Of a DNA stretch of 34,649 nt, positions 22,785 through 29,490 are shown one piece after another. The position numbers were made by a program, and so were the translations under genes. Source of the stretch: a virus. The DNA lies in IMG/VR virus record IMGVR_UViG_3300044712_001518, positions 1 through 34,649 of that record; one strand, written 5' to 3'. The notes under the pieces are model-generated. The model was not told the DNA's origin and made no database searches. It was given only the letters and a program-made list of their open reading frames with translations. How positions within the stretch are numbered: position 1 is the stretch's first letter; each line of letters starts with the position of its first letter.

Positions 22785-23324
22785 TTAACCGTATTTAACT
22801 TTCTTTCGTGCCGGTTTATATTCAACGCTTACCGGCTCGCCTTCAACCAATATTGCTGTGCGAGTAGGTTTCCCCTCATCAATTAATCGGTTGTTGTTTT
22901 CATCCATTTCCTGCACAAATGCGCGTTCCAGTTTCTCAAGCTCATTTTGTGCATCTTTAACCTTTGCCCTGGCAAGCATACACTCCCGGGCGCGCACTTC
23001 AAGCGGATCCGGCTTAAATCCCGGGAGCATTGGATCAGGCATTTTGGATTCATCCGGAGGAGCTACTGGCGGAGAAACCTGAACGATACCTGTTCCAATA
23101 TCATTCCCGGGTTCAATTATCTCCGGTTCAATAACATTCCCCCCCCCATTTTCACTAACTACCGGATCAGTATTTTGCTCCATTTCATCTTTTTGAGTTC
23201 TTGCTTTGACTGTTAATACCTGTTTCATGCCCAATTTCTTACGAACGTTTGCCTTTTTTAAAGCGCCTCTTAAAACTCCTCCAATTTGCTTAGATCCTCC
23301 GGACACTTGCGAATGTGCGCGCAT
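22785..23324 (-). CDS. Hypothetical early protein, 179 residues
   Basis: The N-terminal 45 residues are basic. Residues 45-110 are Pro/Gly/Asn-rich and probably disordered. A coiled-coil helix follows (roughly 110-145), then a strand-rich basic end with TRTAILVEGEPVSVEYKPARKK. AAAGGAGG precedes ATG 23324. It is in the recombination operon with other coiled-coil proteins. The coiled coil and C-terminus could serve DNA or partner binding. I do not recognise the family. Confidence 0.75.
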   Translation of the reverse strand: MRAHSQVSGGSKQIGGVLRGALKKANVRKKLGMKQVLTVKARTQKDEMEQNTDPVVSENGGGNVIEPEIIEPGNDIGTGIVQVSPPVAPPDESKMPDPMLPGFKPDPLEVRARECMLARAKVKDAQNELEKLERAFVQEMDENNNRLIDEGKPTRTAILVEGEPVSVEYKPARKKVKYG

Positions 23325-23341
23325 TTCTTTATATCCTCCTT

Positions 23342-23731
23342 TTATTTTTTAAGCCTGGAATGTTCAGGCGTTAATGATTCATACTCCCATCCGATAAACT
23401 TTACGTTGCTTTTTAACCTGGCATACCCGCCTATTGTGAAAACATGCCTTGGGACAGAGTCGTAAACAAAAAGCACAGCATCTGCGCCATCTTTGCTATG
23501 GGTTTTATATATCCGGGCACGTGATAAGTTTTTTTCAAAAATAATCCGTTTCCCAAGGTTAACCATATCATCAATGTCCGGGCCGCAAAAACTATAGTGG
23601 ACAATGTTGCCCCAACTGCCTTTTTTAATCTGCCGCTTTATATTCTTTTCATTCTCTGTAGCGGATGGGTTATGCAACTTTATACTTTCAGTTTCGTTAT
23701 CGTAAATCTGCCTTACCATATCCTCAAACAT
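23342..23731 (-). CDS. Hypothetical protein, 129 residues
   Basis: This protein looks alpha/beta: an N-terminal helix, IKKGSWGNIVHYSFCGPD, a helix with DDMVNLGKRI, and strands with DAVLFVYDS and KFIGWEYESLTPE. GGAGG lies before ATG 23731. It is inside the early operon with short gaps. No domain can be named. Confidence 0.74.
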   Translation of the reverse strand: MFEDMVRQIYDNETESIKLHNPSATENEKNIKRQIKKGSWGNIVHYSFCGPDIDDMVNLGKRIIFEKNLSRARIYKTHSKDGADAVLFVYDSVPRHVFTIGGYARLKSNVKFIGWEYESLTPEHSRLKK

Positions 23732-23744
23732 AAAATATCCTCCA

Positions 23745-24110
23745 TCAATATAATCCGCGCGCCTCGTCAGCGTGCATCGGTAAACGTTTTTTCAGTGCCT
23801 GGATAATCTCGCGCACAGCCTCAAATTTGCGGTCATACCGGATTTTAGAGCGGTATTCATTTGATTGTTTTGCTATGCGTTCAGCCTCGGTTTCGGTTTT
23901 TGCAAGCCCTGATATACGTATACTTTCAATCTTGTTGTAATACTCAACTTCTGTATCAGCACACACATCAGATAGCGTGGATAGGTAAACCGAAAGTTGT
24001 GCCGCATAATCTGCGCAATCTCTGGGATTTAGTGTTTTTAGATTTCGTTTAACGTTGGATATTATCAACTCTATATCTTCCAAATCCTGTTTGTATTTTT
24101 CATTGTCCAT
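23745..24110 (-). CDS. Coiled-coil hypothetical protein, 121 residues
   Basis: The sequence is mostly helical with heptad-like spacing (LEDIELIISNVKRNLKTL, then YAAQLSVYLSTLSDVCADTEVEYYNKIESIRISG). The second half is basic (YRSKIRYDRKFEAVREIIQALKKR). Phages with Bet-type annealing proteins often carry such helical proteins nearby. GGTGA lies near ATG 24110. The function is unknown. Confidence 0.74.
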   Translation of the reverse strand: MDNEKYKQDLEDIELIISNVKRNLKTLNPRDCADYAAQLSVYLSTLSDVCADTEVEYYNKIESIRISGLAKTETEAERIAKQSNEYRSKIRYDRKFEAVREIIQALKKRLPMHADEARGLY

Positions 24111-24122
24111 TATTTCACCGGG

Positions 24123-24833
24123 TTATCTTGATGCGCTTCCGATTATTGTTTCTTCGTAAAACTCTACTCCTGGTATAGGCGGATTCCCATGTGTAGCAGT
24201 GGCGTATCCGTCAAGCTTTGTTTGGTCGGGTAATTTATATGCGTCAGGCAATATTGCAAAGTTAACTACCCTGGCTTTCCATTTCTTGCGTTGATTTAAA
24301 CCCGGTATTTTTGGCATGGCAACAGACGGCGGAACTGGAGGGGCAGGAACAAACACCTGCTCTTTCTGAGCGTCAAACTGCTGGGCTGATTCTGTATCGC
24401 CAAGCAACGCGGCCTGCTCTGCTTGTTCTTCCAATCTTTTACGTTCAGCATCCTCTTGTTTCTTTCGCTCTTCATCAGCTTTTTTCTGCGCCTCTCTACG
24501 CTCTATTTCTTTTTTTTCAAGGTAAGCCCGTGTGGCGTTTTTAAGTATAACCTCGGCCTGAGTTAACCGGTCAACAGCGGGACGGAAGAAATCCATAACA
24601 GCTTTTTTTGCCTGGTCAATCGGGCCGGTTATTTTTTTCCGCGCCTCTTCTGCTCGATTAAATGCGCCCTTTATTCTTGCCAATGCCTCAGCAGTCTCCT
24701 GTAACTGTTCATCGGTGGTAATCACATACGTTTGATAGCTTGTGGCTAATTCAACAGCTTCCTGTACAATCTTTTTATCATCGGCCGTAATCTCTTTCGG
24801 CAACTGCGCTGCTTTTGTTTTTGTGGTAACCAT
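24123..24833 (-). CDS. Coiled-coil protein of the recombination operon, 236 residues
   Basis: Residues 10-155 form a long helical, charged coiled coil with a Lys/Glu-rich centre. A Pro-rich link follows (FVPAPPVPPSVAMPKIPG), then a C-terminal part WKARVVNFAILP..YKLPDQTKL and IPGVEFYEE. This layout is common in phages next to exonuclease and annealing protein genes, and the C-terminal pattern is familiar from them, but its role is not established; host nuclease inhibition or a bridge in recombination has been suggested for position-equivalent genes. GGAGG precedes ATG 24833. Confidence 0.8.
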   Translation of the reverse strand: MVTTKTKAAQLPKEITADDKKIVQEAVELATSYQTYVITTDEQLQETAEALARIKGAFNRAEEARKKITGPIDQAKKAVMDFFRPAVDRLTQAEVILKNATRAYLEKKEIERREAQKKADEERKKQEDAERKRLEEQAEQAALLGDTESAQQFDAQKEQVFVPAPPVPPSVAMPKIPGLNQRKKWKARVVNFAILPDAYKLPDQTKLDGYATATHGNPPIPGVEFYEETIIGSASR

Positions 24834-24852
24834 TTGATTCCTCCATTATTTT

Positions 24853-25494
24853 TTATGCAGACTTTTTTAAAAGTCCTTCGTCACGCTTAAATCCATACGA
24901 CACAATGAGAGACTTTGCTACCTGGTCATGTTTGGCATTATCCGCAACGCTATACCAATGTATCCGGTAATCGTAATCAAGTACCTGCAGCACTGCTCTT
25001 TGATTTACAACCATATCCGGATGCCGCTCGTTCCATGCAATGCGATAAAATGCTGTTTGAATCTTTGCTGCAGGCCTTATTGATGATGGACTCTTTAAGT
25101 CAAACAGCATTAACTTATTATTTATTCGAAATATCCGATCAAGCGTACCCGCAAACCACCATGCTAAAGAACACACTGAACATTCATTCGCCACAACTTC
25201 CGGCTGGCAATCCCGAAGAAACTTTTTGTATCCTTCAAGCCTTGGGATAAGTGGTACCGTTAAAGGATTTTCGGCAAGACGCGGCTCGTCCAGTATGCCT
25301 TTGTCATATGCCTCGCAAGTTTTATGCACATTTGTCCCAAACTCCTGCGCAGCTGCCAGCGTAGCGGAAGGAATCATTGAGAAGTCAGACAACCCTCCGG
25401 CCTCAATTATCCCCGAAACTCCAGGTATAACTTTGCCATCGTAGTAGTACGTATGTGTTGCAGGGTCAAATATAAACAGCTCCGGATTATACAT
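24853..25494 (-). CDS. PD-(D/E)XK exonuclease (RecB/Cas4-like)
   Basis: This 213-residue protein shows the RecB-type nuclease motifs in order: GTNVH with H57, a possible acidic E104, AGTLDRI with D119, LFDLKS with D132 and K134, and Q146-x3-Y150. These bind the metal ions that cut DNA. It probably resects double-strand ends to give single strands for the annealing protein encoded just upstream, a pair like lambda Exo and Bet. AGAGGTG precedes ATG 25494, nine bases after the preceding stop. Confidence 0.85.
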   Translation of the reverse strand: MYNPELFIFDPATHTYYYDGKVIPGVSGIIEAGGLSDFSMIPSATLAAAQEFGTNVHKTCEAYDKGILDEPRLAENPLTVPLIPRLEGYKKFLRDCQPEVVANECSVCSLAWWFAGTLDRIFRINNKLMLFDLKSPSSIRPAAKIQTAFYRIAWNERHPDMVVNQRAVLQVLDYDYRIHWYSVADNAKHDQVAKSLIVSYGFKRDEGLLKKSA

Positions 25495-25503
25495 TCGGCA
25501 CCT

Positions 25504-26586
25504 CTAAAATCCAATATCAATTACAACTTCTTTGGCAGTTGCGCGCCATATCTCGTTTTGGTAAATGATAGAGACATTATTGCCTTGAACTATATCGCCC
25601 TGTTTATATTTTTCGTCAGGGTTTTTGTTCCAAGCCGACAGAACCAGACTCTGAGCATTAGGAGCATCGCTATCCGCAATTAAATAATCAACAATCTGGT
25701 CCGGCTTCCCATTATGCGGACGAGTTGAGCGCGATATAAGATAACCCCACACTGAAGCCACAGTTTCATTCGGGTGAGTCTTCGCCTGGGATATAGTTAA
25801 TGGCACCTGTTTAGCAGACGACTCTGCAGGCGGCGGGGTTGCTGGTGCTGGTATGGGTGCGGGAGCTGCGGACGGAGCAGGTTTGCTGGCTGCAGCATTT
25901 ACCGGAGTTATCGGAATGTTTGCAGGAGCTGGCGCATGAACTGTTTGCTGCTGCGCTGGTTGCGACTTAAGCGGCGGCTCTGCCGTTGCCGGCTTCGCTC
26001 CAAATGAAGGTGCATCAGACATCTCTTCGCCCGCAACAATACGTTCTCCTTCGTCCGGATCATAAATTCCGCTGAAACCGTGCGCTATACGTGCACCTTG
26101 TATATATGCCTTATGACGCAGCATGCGGCGCGGCCATTTCTTCCAGGTATCCGTTCCTTTATTGCACTCGTCAAGATATTCGGTTACAACAACCGGATGA
26201 TCTGTGTTCTTTAAATAAAATGTAGCTGTGACGCTTTTTAATTTTCCGTCTTTGTCCTCGTTCTCAATTAAGCTCACGCCATTATTATTATCCTGACGAT
26301 TAACCAGCGATATCCATCCATCAATGGGGACTATCGGGACAACGCCTTTCTGCGATGGAAATGCATATATCTCTTTCAGTATTGGATTGAGATTATACGT
26401 GTTTGCAATGATAACCGCTGCCATAAACTCCGCATCTGTTTTGCATTCCTTGAACGCTGTTGCCTTTAATGTCTCTTTAAGTTCAGCCGGGTCAACTTGA
26501 AGCCGTGCCGCCAATGCTGTTAATGCATCCGATTTCTTTGTTGCCAAAGCCGTGCCGCCTGTTTGAGTACTTTTATTCCCTGCCAT
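25504..26586 (-). CDS. Bet/RecT-type annealing protein with C-terminal OB-like domain
   Basis: This 360-residue protein has a Bet-family core in residues 35-190: FLNPILKEIYAFP-type segment at 66-76, VPIVPIDGWISLVNR at 83-97 and RRMLRHKAYIQGARIA at 153-168. A Pro/Ala-rich linker spans about 198-257. Residues 265-360 alternate strands (VASVWGYLISRS, DYLIADSD, SLVLSAWN, GDIVQGNNVSIIY) like an OB fold that binds single-stranded DNA. Bet proteins of about 260 residues usually lack such an extension. It anneals single strands during recombination and genome circularisation. No separate SSB gene was found, so the extra domain may take that role. GGGAGGT precedes ATG 26586. Confidence 0.87.
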   Translation of the reverse strand: MAGNKSTQTGGTALATKKSDALTALAARLQVDPAELKETLKATAFKECKTDAEFMAAVIIANTYNLNPILKEIYAFPSQKGVVPIVPIDGWISLVNRQDNNNGVSLIENEDKDGKLKSVTATFYLKNTDHPVVVTEYLDECNKGTDTWKKWPRRMLRHKAYIQGARIAHGFSGIYDPDEGERIVAGEEMSDAPSFGAKPATAEPPLKSQPAQQQTVHAPAPANIPITPVNAAASKPAPSAAPAPIPAPATPPPAESSAKQVPLTISQAKTHPNETVASVWGYLISRSTRPHNGKPDQIVDYLIADSDAPNAQSLVLSAWNKNPDEKYKQGDIVQGNNVSIIYQNEIWRATAKEVVIDIGF

Positions 26587-26610
26587 TTGATTTGTACCTC
26601 CCTGAATTTA

Positions 26611-26739
26611 TTAAAATGCAATCAGCTTAACGCCAAAAATTGAAACTCGCTTTTTGTTACGGCGCTTGGGAGATATGATTTTGTTTATCGCCCAAGTACC
26701 CGGAACTTTTATTGCCTGATAATACTCTTTTTCGGTCAC
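26611..26739 (-). CDS. Small basic protein, 42 residues, GTG start
   Basis: GTG 26739 overlaps the stop of the preceding gene as GTGA, and AGGAGG stands eight bases before it. The 42-residue product is basic, with PKRRNKKR in the middle and a hydrophobic end (VSIFGVKLIAF). The strong ribosome site and the tight overlap argue that it is real. The function is unknown. Confidence 0.6.
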   Translation of the reverse strand: MTEKEYYQAIKVPGTWAINKIISPKRRNKKRVSIFGVKLIAF

Positions 26740-26888
26740 CGTTTTTTCCTCCTGTTTTCCCTGGGCAGATACATCGGCCCATTGTTTTTTAAAACATCCG
26801 CATATTTATTCCATACCCAAAAAACCAACGGGGCACAAAGTACATAAATTAAAATCGCAATGGCCACATCATTCGGTTCGGGATTCAT
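26736..26888 (-). CDS. Small membrane protein, 50 residues
   Basis: ATG 26888 has GGGAGGTG well placed upstream. The product has one membrane segment (VAIAILIYVLCAPLVFWVW, about residues 8-26) and a basic C-terminus (RENRRKKR), so the tail likely faces the cytoplasm. Longer in-frame starts overlap the excisionase-like gene and lack a ribosome site. It lies in the early operon; early membrane proteins may alter the host envelope, but this is a guess. Confidence 0.65.
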   Translation of the reverse strand: MNPEPNDVAIAILIYVLCAPLVFWVWNKYADVLKNNGPMYLPRENRRKKR

Positions 26889-26889
26889 A

Positions 26890-27186
26890 TTAAGCACCTC
26901 CCTGATTGAATATCTCTTCCCGGCTCTTTTCCTCACAGGCATCAACAAACCGCTGATATTCATCCCAACGAATCCTCCAGGATCTGCAGCTGGTCTGGAA
27001 TGCCTTTATTTTCCCCTCCATTATCCAGTTATAAATCGTCTTGTAATCATGTTTTACAAGCTTGCTGAACTCGTCAATGGTCAACAGATCCTGCCGGGCA
27101 GATACTACCGGCAAAACATCCATTATCACCCTTTGCACAATCCCGCTTAATTCTCTTTCGGTAAATGTTAATTTGCGCTCATTCAT
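26890..27186 (-). CDS. Excisionase-like helix-turn-helix protein
   Basis: This 98-residue protein contains a MerR/excisionase-type helix-turn-helix: LLTIDEFSKLVKHDYKTIYNWIMEGKIKAFQTSCRSWR-like, with W and R in the usual places (about residues 34-72). Such proteins bend DNA for prophage excision or act as repressors. The start overlaps the CII-like gene by eight bases. Its place in the early operon opposite the integrase fits an excisionase (Xis) role, but a regulator is also possible. Confidence 0.75.
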   Translation of the reverse strand: MNERKLTFTERELSGIVQRVIMDVLPVVSARQDLLTIDEFSKLVKHDYKTIYNWIMEGKIKAFQTSCRSWRIRWDEYQRFVDACEEKSREEIFNQGGA

Positions 27187-27685
27187 TGTTTTTCCCCTGC
27201 GCAGCGTTTTTAAAATATGCTTTAATCGTCATTAGAGCAGCGATTGCTTCATCGCACTCGCGCTGTACCTGCTCAGACTCAACCGGAGTTACTTTTTTGT
27301 CAGACACGGCTTTTATTGCCTGTTCTGATGCGTTGGCTGTTTCTTTAATAGCACGGCATACATCAACTGTTATGTTGGTATTGTATTTTGCGTGCTTTGA
27401 TGGCGCCGGGATGCATATCTGGCCGCACTCCTGGCTTATATACTTCAGCAATGTTAAATCTCCGGTTATATTGGTATTAAGAATGAGGTTTGTTACCGGC
27501 AAAAGCACTCCGGATGTATCCGGATTTTCGGCATGCCTGTAAATCGTGCTTTCAGACTGGCCAGTAATCATTGCTGCGATTGTGGTCAGTTTTCGCGGGA
27601 ACCGGTTGTTCATTTCCTTGGCAAGAATCCAGATCATTTGACGATGCTTCTCATACCCATGCTTTAATTCTTCTATTGATTTCAT
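27179..27685 (-). CDS. CII/CP76-like phage regulatory protein
   Basis: This 168-residue protein resembles the phage regulatory CII (CP76) family: an N-terminal helix-turn-helix-like part (TTIAAMITGQSESTIYRHAENP), then NITGDLTLLKYISQECGQICIPAP, matching the family's GD-x-TLL...IP-x-P pattern. The C-terminal 60 residues are helical and charged. ATG 27685 is preferred because GGAGGTG precedes it; a start at 27730 has none. It is the first clear gene of the early transcript and probably helps to choose between lysis and lysogeny. Confidence 0.72.
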   Translation of the reverse strand: MKSIEELKHGYEKHRQMIWILAKEMNNRFPRKLTTIAAMITGQSESTIYRHAENPDTSGVLLPVTNLILNTNITGDLTLLKYISQECGQICIPAPSKHAKYNTNITVDVCRAIKETANASEQAIKAVSDKKVTPVESEQVQRECDEAIAALMTIKAYFKNAAQGKNNE

Positions 27686-27740
27686 TGCTGCACCTCCATC
27701 ACTTGCGAAAACTGTATATTGTGTTCGCACTTTCTTTCAG

Positions 27741-27803
27741 ATAAAATAAAAGCGCAAGAGGTAGGATGCCCGGCCCAACGGACAAGGAAAACCCTCTTGC
27801 GCT
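27741..27803 (-). terminator. Terminator-like hairpin in the early leader
   Basis: AGCGCAAGAGG (27751-27761) pairs perfectly with CCTCTTGCGCT (27793-27803), a stem of 11 with a 31-base loop. On the minus strand it is followed by TTTTATTTTAT (27751-27741). It stands about 300 bases after the early promoter and before the CII-like gene, so it would stop early transcription unless overcome. Confidence 0.68.
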
Positions 27804-27887
27804 TGTACATATAATTTAATGAATTTGTAACCCTGAAACGGGTCATATCGCACCTCGGATGCCTTGCCAAATCCTGCTAAAAATGGT

Positions 27888-27975
27888 AAAAGTAGAGCGG
27901 AGCAGGTAAAACGAAGGGTGCGAAGCTACGTTTTCCGAAATTTTGGGGTTCCGGTCTGTCCGCTCTACTTTTTTT
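27888..27975 (-). ncRNA. Structured leader RNA element with 14-bp inverted repeat
   Basis: Bases 27888-27901 and 27959-27972 form a perfect inverted repeat of 14 enclosing 57 bases. Inside, AAAACG (27908-27913) can pair with CGTTTT (27929-27934). A T-rich run follows the stem on both strands (seven T from 27969 on the plus strand). No protein gene is convincing here. It could be a leader element acting on RNA polymerase or a small RNA; the strand is taken from the early promoter. Confidence 0.5.
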
Positions 27976-28091
27976 AAATTGGTTGGATACTACGCTCGCA
28001 CCGTTCATTGAATTTAAGCCTCGTTTATTTTGAGGCAAGTTATAATTTGTTAAGTTGAGATTTCGCACCGCGTATTAAAATGTTATCACTG

Positions 28092-28119
28092 TTATCATTA
28101 TTACCACTACGATTATAAT
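28092..28119 (+). promoter_or_regulatory. Candidate repressor promoter
   Basis: TATAAT (28114-28119) has TTATCA (28092-28097) 16 bases upstream as a poor -35 (four of six matches). It would drive the repressor and the rest of the lysogeny block. The -10 overlaps that of the opposing early promoter, so the two probably exclude each other. Confidence 0.45.
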
Positions 28120-28140
28120 AATTATCATTTATTATGTCAA
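28112..28140 (-). promoter_or_regulatory. Early lytic promoter, consensus sigma70
   Basis: On the minus strand TTGACA (28140-28135) and TATAAT (28117-28112) are both perfect and 17 bases apart. RNA would start near 28105 and run through the leader into the CII-like gene and beyond. Operator-like repeats cover and flank it. Confidence 0.85.
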
Positions 28141-28185
28141 GTGTTTTTATTTTTATTATCACAATTTAATTCATTGGCGGAAAGA

Positions 28186-28806
28186 ATGAACTGGGACGAG
28201 TTGCTAAAATTAATTCATACTTTGATCGACGAACACAAAATTAATCAGCGATGGATTGCAAACCATATGGGAACCAGTCCCGGTTTAGTTAGCAACTGGC
28301 TCAAGGGCTTGAGAATACCGCAAGATAGAACAATAGGTAAACTTGAAAAGGTTTTACGCGAAAGTAATTTAATTAAGGCAGAAGAACCAAATATCGACAT
28401 AAAATCATCTGTCCCAATGACTGGAGAAAATATAATTAATGTGCCAATTCTTGCTGACATACCAGCAGGCTTGCCGGATTATTCAGAAAAGGACGTAGAA
28501 TTCTTTTTTAACATCCCAAGATTTATGTACCCCGGAGCGGACTTTGTCATCCGATGCGTCGGGGATAGCATGTATCCGGAAATACCAAATGGGGCCTATT
28601 GTGTTATACGTAAAGAATCAGAACCAATTAACAAAGCAATAATGATTGTAAAAACTGAAGAAGGCTTCACAATGAAGCGCATTGTAAAAAAAGAAGCAGG
28701 AATCGAACTGCATCCGGCAAACGGGGATCACAAAATCATCCGGCCAAAGGAATTGCGAATTGTAGGGGAAGTAATAGGTACTTTTAATAAAATAAAACGG
28801 GGTTAA
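28186..28806 (+). CDS. LexA/CI-type prophage repressor
   Basis: This 206-residue protein has an N-terminal helix-turn-helix (RWIANHMGTSPGLVSNWLKG, residues 22-41) and a C-terminal S24 peptidase domain. The self-cleavage site is A94-G95, with S128 in GDSM and K164 in TMKRI as catalytic pair. DNA damage signalled by RecA would make it cut itself and release the lytic genes. ATG 28186 is chosen over an upstream GTG at 28141 because GCGGAAAG precedes it and the family's helices start there. It controls the promoter pair at 28081-28161. Confidence 0.92.
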   Translation: MNWDELLKLIHTLIDEHKINQRWIANHMGTSPGLVSNWLKGLRIPQDRTIGKLEKVLRESNLIKAEEPNIDIKSSVPMTGENIINVPILADIPAGLPDYSEKDVEFFFNIPRFMYPGADFVIRCVGDSMYPEIPNGAYCVIRKESEPINKAIMIVKTEEGFTMKRIVKKEAGIELHPANGDHKIIRPKELRIVGEVIGTFNKIKRG

Positions 28807-28823
28807 ATGGAGGGTAAATATAT

Positions 28824-29294
28824 ATGAAAAAGCTGCTTCTTTTGCCAATTTTATCTATTTTATTTTTTGGTTGCGCAACTATGAGTAGTTTAAGCTTTGA
28901 TGAAAAAGAAGCAATGCAAACGCGGATTTACAACGGTGGTTATGATGATATTTTTAATGCCGTTTTTAATGTCCTTGATAAGCCACGCATATTTGTATTT
29001 AACATAATTGACAAACCAAATGGATACATCGCAACCGACTGGACAAGCGCAGAGCAAGCATTTGGCAGCATGAACCGCTATAAAATGACAGCGCGCATAA
29101 TAAAAATCGATGATATTTCTACGCGTGTTAATTTAAAGATAATTTCAGAAATAAGATACGATGGTTTTATTGTACCCAGTCCAGATTGGCAAGATAATAC
29201 AGAAAATCTTTTTGTTGATGACATAAGTGATTTATACTCAAAAACATTTAACGCCATTCAAAAATATTGTAATGACAACAAGGCAATCAAATGA
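28824..29294 (+). CDS. Lipoprotein of the lysogeny block
   Basis: This 156-residue protein starts with a lipoprotein signal (MKKLLLLPILSILFFGC), with the lipobox cysteine at residue 17 after FFG. The mature part is alpha/beta with FNAVFNVLDKP, a TDWTSAEQAF segment and later strands and a helix. GGAGGG lies before ATG 28824, 17 bases after the repressor stop, so it is probably expressed in the prophage state. Lipoproteins in this place often block superinfection (as Cor or Llp do), though a role in host fitness is also possible. It resembles no named family to my eye. Confidence 0.75.
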   Translation: MKKLLLLPILSILFFGCATMSSLSFDEKEAMQTRIYNGGYDDIFNAVFNVLDKPRIFVFNIIDKPNGYIATDWTSAEQAFGSMNRYKMTARIIKIDDISTRVNLKIISEIRYDGFIVPSPDWQDNTENLFVDDISDLYSKTFNAIQKYCNDNKAIK

Positions 29295-29488
29295 AAAAGA
29301 AGCGAGCCAGCGAGTACAGCCCAATACTAAAGCGGATTCTGGCAGAAGAAAATCAAGAAATGGTCGTTGAAAGCGCAAAAGGTGAAGGCAAGGTGCGCTT
29401 TAGATTATCGTTACGAGACTTCTGCGGAGGAAAAACAAACCTGTTTAAGGAACTGCCGGACAACACCCCAAAAGAAAAACAAAATTAA
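29291..29488 (+). CDS. Small basic protein, 65 residues
   Basis: This protein overlaps the lipoprotein stop as ATGA and ends two bases before the integrase start, so all three are coupled. It is basic and polar, with KKKRASEYSPILKRILAEE, then VRFRLSLRDFCGG. There is no membrane segment. It could be an integrase helper or a second immunity protein. The function is unknown. Confidence 0.7.
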   Translation: MKKKRASEYSPILKRILAEENQEMVVESAKGEGKVRFRLSLRDFCGGKTNLFKELPDNTPKEKQN

Positions 29489-29490
29489 CC

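Larger units (their letters stand above)
28081..28161. promoter_or_regulatory. Operator-like TTATCA repeats
   Basis: TTATCA occurs at 28083-28088, 28092-28097, 28122-28127 and 28156-28161, with a related TTACCA at 28101-28106. The first three sites are nine bases apart. They lie over and around the divergent promoters and are probably the repressor's binding sites, in direct rather than palindromic arrangement. The region is also strongly A+T-rich. Confidence 0.55.

Noticed and set aside
27888-27972. Small mobile element with terminal inverted repeats
   Set aside because: No flanking target duplication is visible and there is only one copy; RNA structure is more likely.
27682-28068. Frames of 62 and 63 codons in the early leader
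   Set aside because: No good ribosome sites and they run through the inverted repeats; a structured non-coding leader is the better reading, although a 43-codon frame from 28008 cannot be excluded.
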